Assembly (NCBI GenBank): GCA_003694825.1
Contig: RFJS01000217.1
Span: 1-9,590 of the forward strand
Length of the DNA: 9,590 bases
Direction: 5' to 3'
Origin: Verrucomicrobiota bacterium
GTDB taxonomy: Bacteria > Verrucomicrobiota > Verrucomicrobiia > Opitutales > Opitutaceae
The notes beneath the pieces are model-generated. The model was not told the origin of the DNA. It searched no databases and saw nothing but the letters and a program-made list of their open reading frames with translations. How positions within the stretch are numbered: position 1 is the first letter of the stretch; every line of letters starts with the position of its first letter. This document shows, in pieces, positions 7,295-9,590 of the stretch. The translations under genes and the position numbers were made by a program.

Positions 7295-8359
7295 ATGAAG
7301 AAATCCGCCAAACCTCGCATCGTCCGGTCCACTGCCGAGCTCGCCGAATACGCCGGCCTCGCCCGCACGACGGTCTCGCGTGTTCTCAACGGGCACCCCG
7401 GCGTCAAACCGAAGACGGTCGAACGGGTTCGCCGCGCCATGGAGGAGACCGGCTTCACCCCGAACGCGGCCGCCATGCGCCTGCGAGGGAAGGGTGACTA
7501 CACCGTGGGCATCTGCATGGAGACCCTGTTCACGCCGCCGATGGTCACGAAGCTCGCCCTGCTGCAACAGCGGCTTCGCCAGCGTGGCGTCAAATCCCTC
7601 ATCGAGGTGGTGGAGAGCGGCCGCGTTCACGAGGTGGTCCAGCACTTCCGTTCCATGCAGGCCGATTGCATCACCTTCATCGGCCAGTTTGATCCGGCTG
7701 AAATCACCAATCAGGTCGCCATGCTCAAGCGCCTGAAAGTTCCGCACCTGCTGATCGACCAGTCCGGTATCGAAGGCGCAAATACCGTGACGATCGACCG
7801 CGAGCAGGCCATGCACGAGGTCGTCGCCCACCTCTATGAACTCGGTCACCGCTCCTTCGGCCTCATCGGCATGAACCGGCCGGTCGAAACCGTGCGCGCC
7901 CGTCTTCGCGGCATCACCTCGGCCCTCGCAAAACATGGGCTCGACATCGCGCGCGACGCGCTCTCGCTCGACTACCTCGTCGACCGCGAACACGACTTTG
8001 CCTTCGGCCGGGAAGTCGCCGCCGCCTTCGCCCGCCGCGACGACCGCCCCACGGCCTTCATCTGCGTCAACGACGAAGTCGCCGCCGGCGCCGTCGTCGC
8101 GCTCAAGGAAGCGGGCCTGCGCGTTCCCGAGGATGCCTCGGTCGTCGGCTTCAACAATCAGGACATCTGCCTGATGAGCATTCCCACCCTCACTACTGTC
8201 GATCAGCAAATCGATGAGACAGTCGAGGCGGCTCTCGAGCTGATCCTCGCCCAGACCAGCAAGCCGCTGCGCCGCTCCGTCGCCCGCCTCATCCCGGCAG
8301 CCGTGATCCGGCGCGACTCCACCGGGCCGGTCCCCTCCGCCAGGCGGCCCCGATCCTGA
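7295..8359 (+). CDS. LacI-family transcriptional regulator
   Basis: 354-residue DNA-binding regulator of the LacI/GalR family, probably a sugar- or uronate-responsive repressor of the divergent pectin genes (inference from position). The N-terminal helix-turn-helix spans about residues 12-62 (TAELAEYAGLARTTVSRVLN, then VKPKTVERVRRAMEETGFTPNAAAMRLRG, with the hinge-helix Leu of the 'RLRG' segment present). The ligand-binding core follows from about 68 (DYTVGIC) as a periplasmic-binding-protein-like fold, with LYELGHRSFGLIG, the family hallmark NDEVAAGAVVALKEAGLRVP (from residue 259), then VVGFNN and a typical C-terminal LTTVDQQIDE segment. The length is normal for the family. GTG at 7292 and ATG at 7295 are adjacent; I took the ATG. 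The Shine-Dalgarno sequence is weak. It is followed after 22 bases by an AraC-type regulator. The effector cannot be assigned from sequence. Confidence 0.96.
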   Translation: MKKSAKPRIVRSTAELAEYAGLARTTVSRVLNGHPGVKPKTVERVRRAMEETGFTPNAAAMRLRGKGDYTVGICMETLFTPPMVTKLALLQQRLRQRGVKSLIEVVESGRVHEVVQHFRSMQADCITFIGQFDPAEITNQVAMLKRLKVPHLLIDQSGIEGANTVTIDREQAMHEVVAHLYELGHRSFGLIGMNRPVETVRARLRGITSALAKHGLDIARDALSLDYLVDREHDFAFGREVAAAFARRDDRPTAFICVNDEVAAGAVVALKEAGLRVPEDASVVGFNNQDICLMSIPTLTTVDQQIDETVEAALELILAQTSKPLRRSVARLIPAAVIRRDSTGPVPSARRPRS

Positions 8360-8381
8360 GCAGCCGACGAGTCGAGGCGAA

Positions 8382-9548
8382 ATGATCGAACAATCCGTAT
8401 TCACTCATCTCGCACAGGCCTATGCAAAGGCAAAGCGCTACCCGCTCGCCGAAATCGATCCGCACGGACACATCCTCCAGGCCGAACGCCCCCGGCCGTG
8501 TCATGCAAGCGCAGCCTGCGACTCCGTCCGCGCCCTCGCCCTGACCGAGGCGCTTCGCTGGGGCGAGCCCTGCGTGATGAGCTGCCATTGCGGCCAGCTT
8601 CTCTGGGCTGTTCCCATCATGCACAACCAGCAGCTCACCGGCGGCCTCGCCGTCTGCGGCATCCCCCTGCGCAAACCGGGCCGCCAGGGCAGCCTCGACC
8701 GCCGGGTGCTCGCCGCCTGCGGGAAGCTGCTCGAAATCGCCGCCGAGGCCAACCTCACCAACACCGCCCTGCTCGCGGAGCGGCGGCGGCTCGCCCGCCG
8801 CGAACGCGAAAAGGCCGAAGCCATCCACGACCTCAAGGGCCGGTTTCACGACGACGTCCGCAGTATCTACCTGACTGATGAACCCGCCCTGCTCGCCGCC
8901 ATCCGCCGCGGCGACCGCACCGAGGCACGCCGCATCATCAACCGGGTCCTCACCGCCATCTACTCGCTCGGCGGCTCCAATCTCGCCCTGCTCAAGAGCT
9001 TCGCCCTCGAGCTGGTCGTCATGATGACGCGGGCCGCCGTTCAAGCCGGCGGCACCGCCGAAAAAATCCTCGGCTTCAACTATCAGTCGATCACCGCCCT
9101 CGCCGCCATCCCCGACCAGGAAGAACTCGCCCGCTGGCTCTGCGACATGCTCGAACAGCTCATCGACGCCATCGGCGCCAACACCCGCCACCCCAACACC
9201 GTCCTCCTCGCCCGCGCGATCGAATACATGGAGGAGCACCTCGCCGATCCGCTCACCCGCGAACAGGTGGCGTCTGTCGCCGGCCTTTCGCCGAGCCATT
9301 TCTCCCACCTCATGCGCGAGAAAGCCGGCTGCAGCTTCACCGAACTGCTCACCCGCATGCGCGTCGACCGGGCGCGCTCCCTGCTCACCCGCACTCACGA
9401 TTCCCTCGCCGACATCGCGCAACAGTGCGGCTTCAGCGATCAGAGTTACTTCACACGCGTATTCAGAAAACACACAGGAAAGACGCCGGGAAGCTACCGG
9501 AGCGAACTCGCCGGTTTCGCACAAGACTCCCAAAATCTGGCACCGTAG
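8382..9548 (+). CDS. AraC-family regulator with N-terminal PocR-like sensory domain
   Basis: 388-residue regulator, probably an activator. Residues about 5-115 resemble the PocR ligand-binding domain: C46, then SCHCGQLLWAVPIM (67-80) and GGLAVCG (87-93). The domain is Cys-rich (C40, C46, C64, C68, C70, C92, C113). Residues about 130-155 are highly charged and probably helical (LLAERRRLARREREKAEAIH), a possible linker or coiled coil. About 165-265 is a helical region (ALLAAIRRGDRTEARRIINRVL, then LLKSFALELVVMMTRAAVQAG) of a kind seen in other PocR-AraC regulators. The C-terminal double helix-turn-helix spans about 275-375, with ADPLTREQVASVAGLSPSHF for the first helix pair and DIAQQCGFSDQSYFTRVFRKHTGKTPGSYR as the AraC signature. 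The ATG has GAGG (8374-8377) four bases upstream. The 22-base gap to the LacI gene suggests one operon. The effector is unknown; PocR domains are associated with small metabolites such as hydrocarbon derivatives and diols, so a pectin-derived metabolite is speculation. Confidence 0.94.
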   Translation: MIEQSVFTHLAQAYAKAKRYPLAEIDPHGHILQAERPRPCHASAACDSVRALALTEALRWGEPCVMSCHCGQLLWAVPIMHNQQLTGGLAVCGIPLRKPGRQGSLDRRVLAACGKLLEIAAEANLTNTALLAERRRLARREREKAEAIHDLKGRFHDDVRSIYLTDEPALLAAIRRGDRTEARRIINRVLTAIYSLGGSNLALLKSFALELVVMMTRAAVQAGGTAEKILGFNYQSITALAAIPDQEELARWLCDMLEQLIDAIGANTRHPNTVLLARAIEYMEEHLADPLTREQVASVAGLSPSHFSHLMREKAGCSFTELLTRMRVDRARSLLTRTHDSLADIAQQCGFSDQSYFTRVFRKHTGKTPGSYRSELAGFAQDSQNLAP

Positions 9549-9590
9549 TTCAAGCCACGCCGCGGCCTCGTGCGGTAGAATAGCGCTCGA

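Noticed and set aside
7196..8404. Long minus-strand open frame opposite the LacI gene
   Set aside because: Low-complexity Asp/Gly-rich shadow with no recognisable motifs; the plus-strand LacI family features are decisive.
8289..9533. Long minus-strand open frame (414 codons) opposite the AraC gene
   Set aside because: Its translation is a Gly/Glu/Ala-rich composition artefact with no domain. The plus strand carries an unmistakable AraC regulator whose C-rich third positions keep the opposite frame free of stops.
9549..9590. Possible terminator after the AraC gene
   Set aside because: Only a 4-bp CACG/CGTG stem around a GC-rich loop is visible, with no T-run before the window ends.

Overview
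The window holds a compact pectin (homogalacturonan) utilisation locus of a GC-rich Gram-negative bacterium. A TonB-dependent receptor with an Opitutae-like N-terminal extension (a carboxypeptidase-regulatory-like domain, then a '...AEFEV...' segment), the lack of a SusD partner, starts without clear Shine-Dalgarno sequences and a PocR-type AraC regulator together suggest Verrucomicrobiota, probably Opitutales. This assignment is inference from protein style; there is no rRNA or other marker gene.

Layout. Positions 1-7035 are read on the minus strand, in transcription order: a 1051-residue TonB-dependent outer-membrane receptor (3880-7035), a 179-base spacer with three inverted repeats, a secreted two-domain enzyme fusing GH105 and GH28 (1100-3700), and, 12 bases later and in the same frame, a family PL10 pectate lyase that runs off the left edge (1-1087). 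Positions 7036-7294 are a short AT-rich divergent control region. Positions 7295-9548 on the plus strand carry two regulators as a likely operon 22 bases apart: a LacI-family repressor and an AraC-family regulator with an N-terminal PocR-like sensory domain.

Working model (inference). PL10 lyase cuts polygalacturonate and leaves oligomers capped with a 4,5-unsaturated galacturonate. The GH105 half of the fusion protein can remove that cap, and the GH28 half can hydrolyse the remaining saturated galacturonan. The TonB-dependent receptor would import oligomers across the outer membrane. LacI and PocR-AraC, transcribed divergently, are the obvious candidates to control the locus. No inner-membrane transporter, SusD-like lipoprotein, pectin esterase or intracellular uronate catabolism gene lies in the window.

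The families are all known. The less ordinary points are the GH105-GH28 fusion beside a PL10 lyase, the in-frame four-codon gap between the two enzymes, the structured spacer ahead of the enzymes, and the pairing of a repressor with a Cys-rich PocR-AraC regulator. No mobile element, CRISPR array, tRNA or rRNA was seen.
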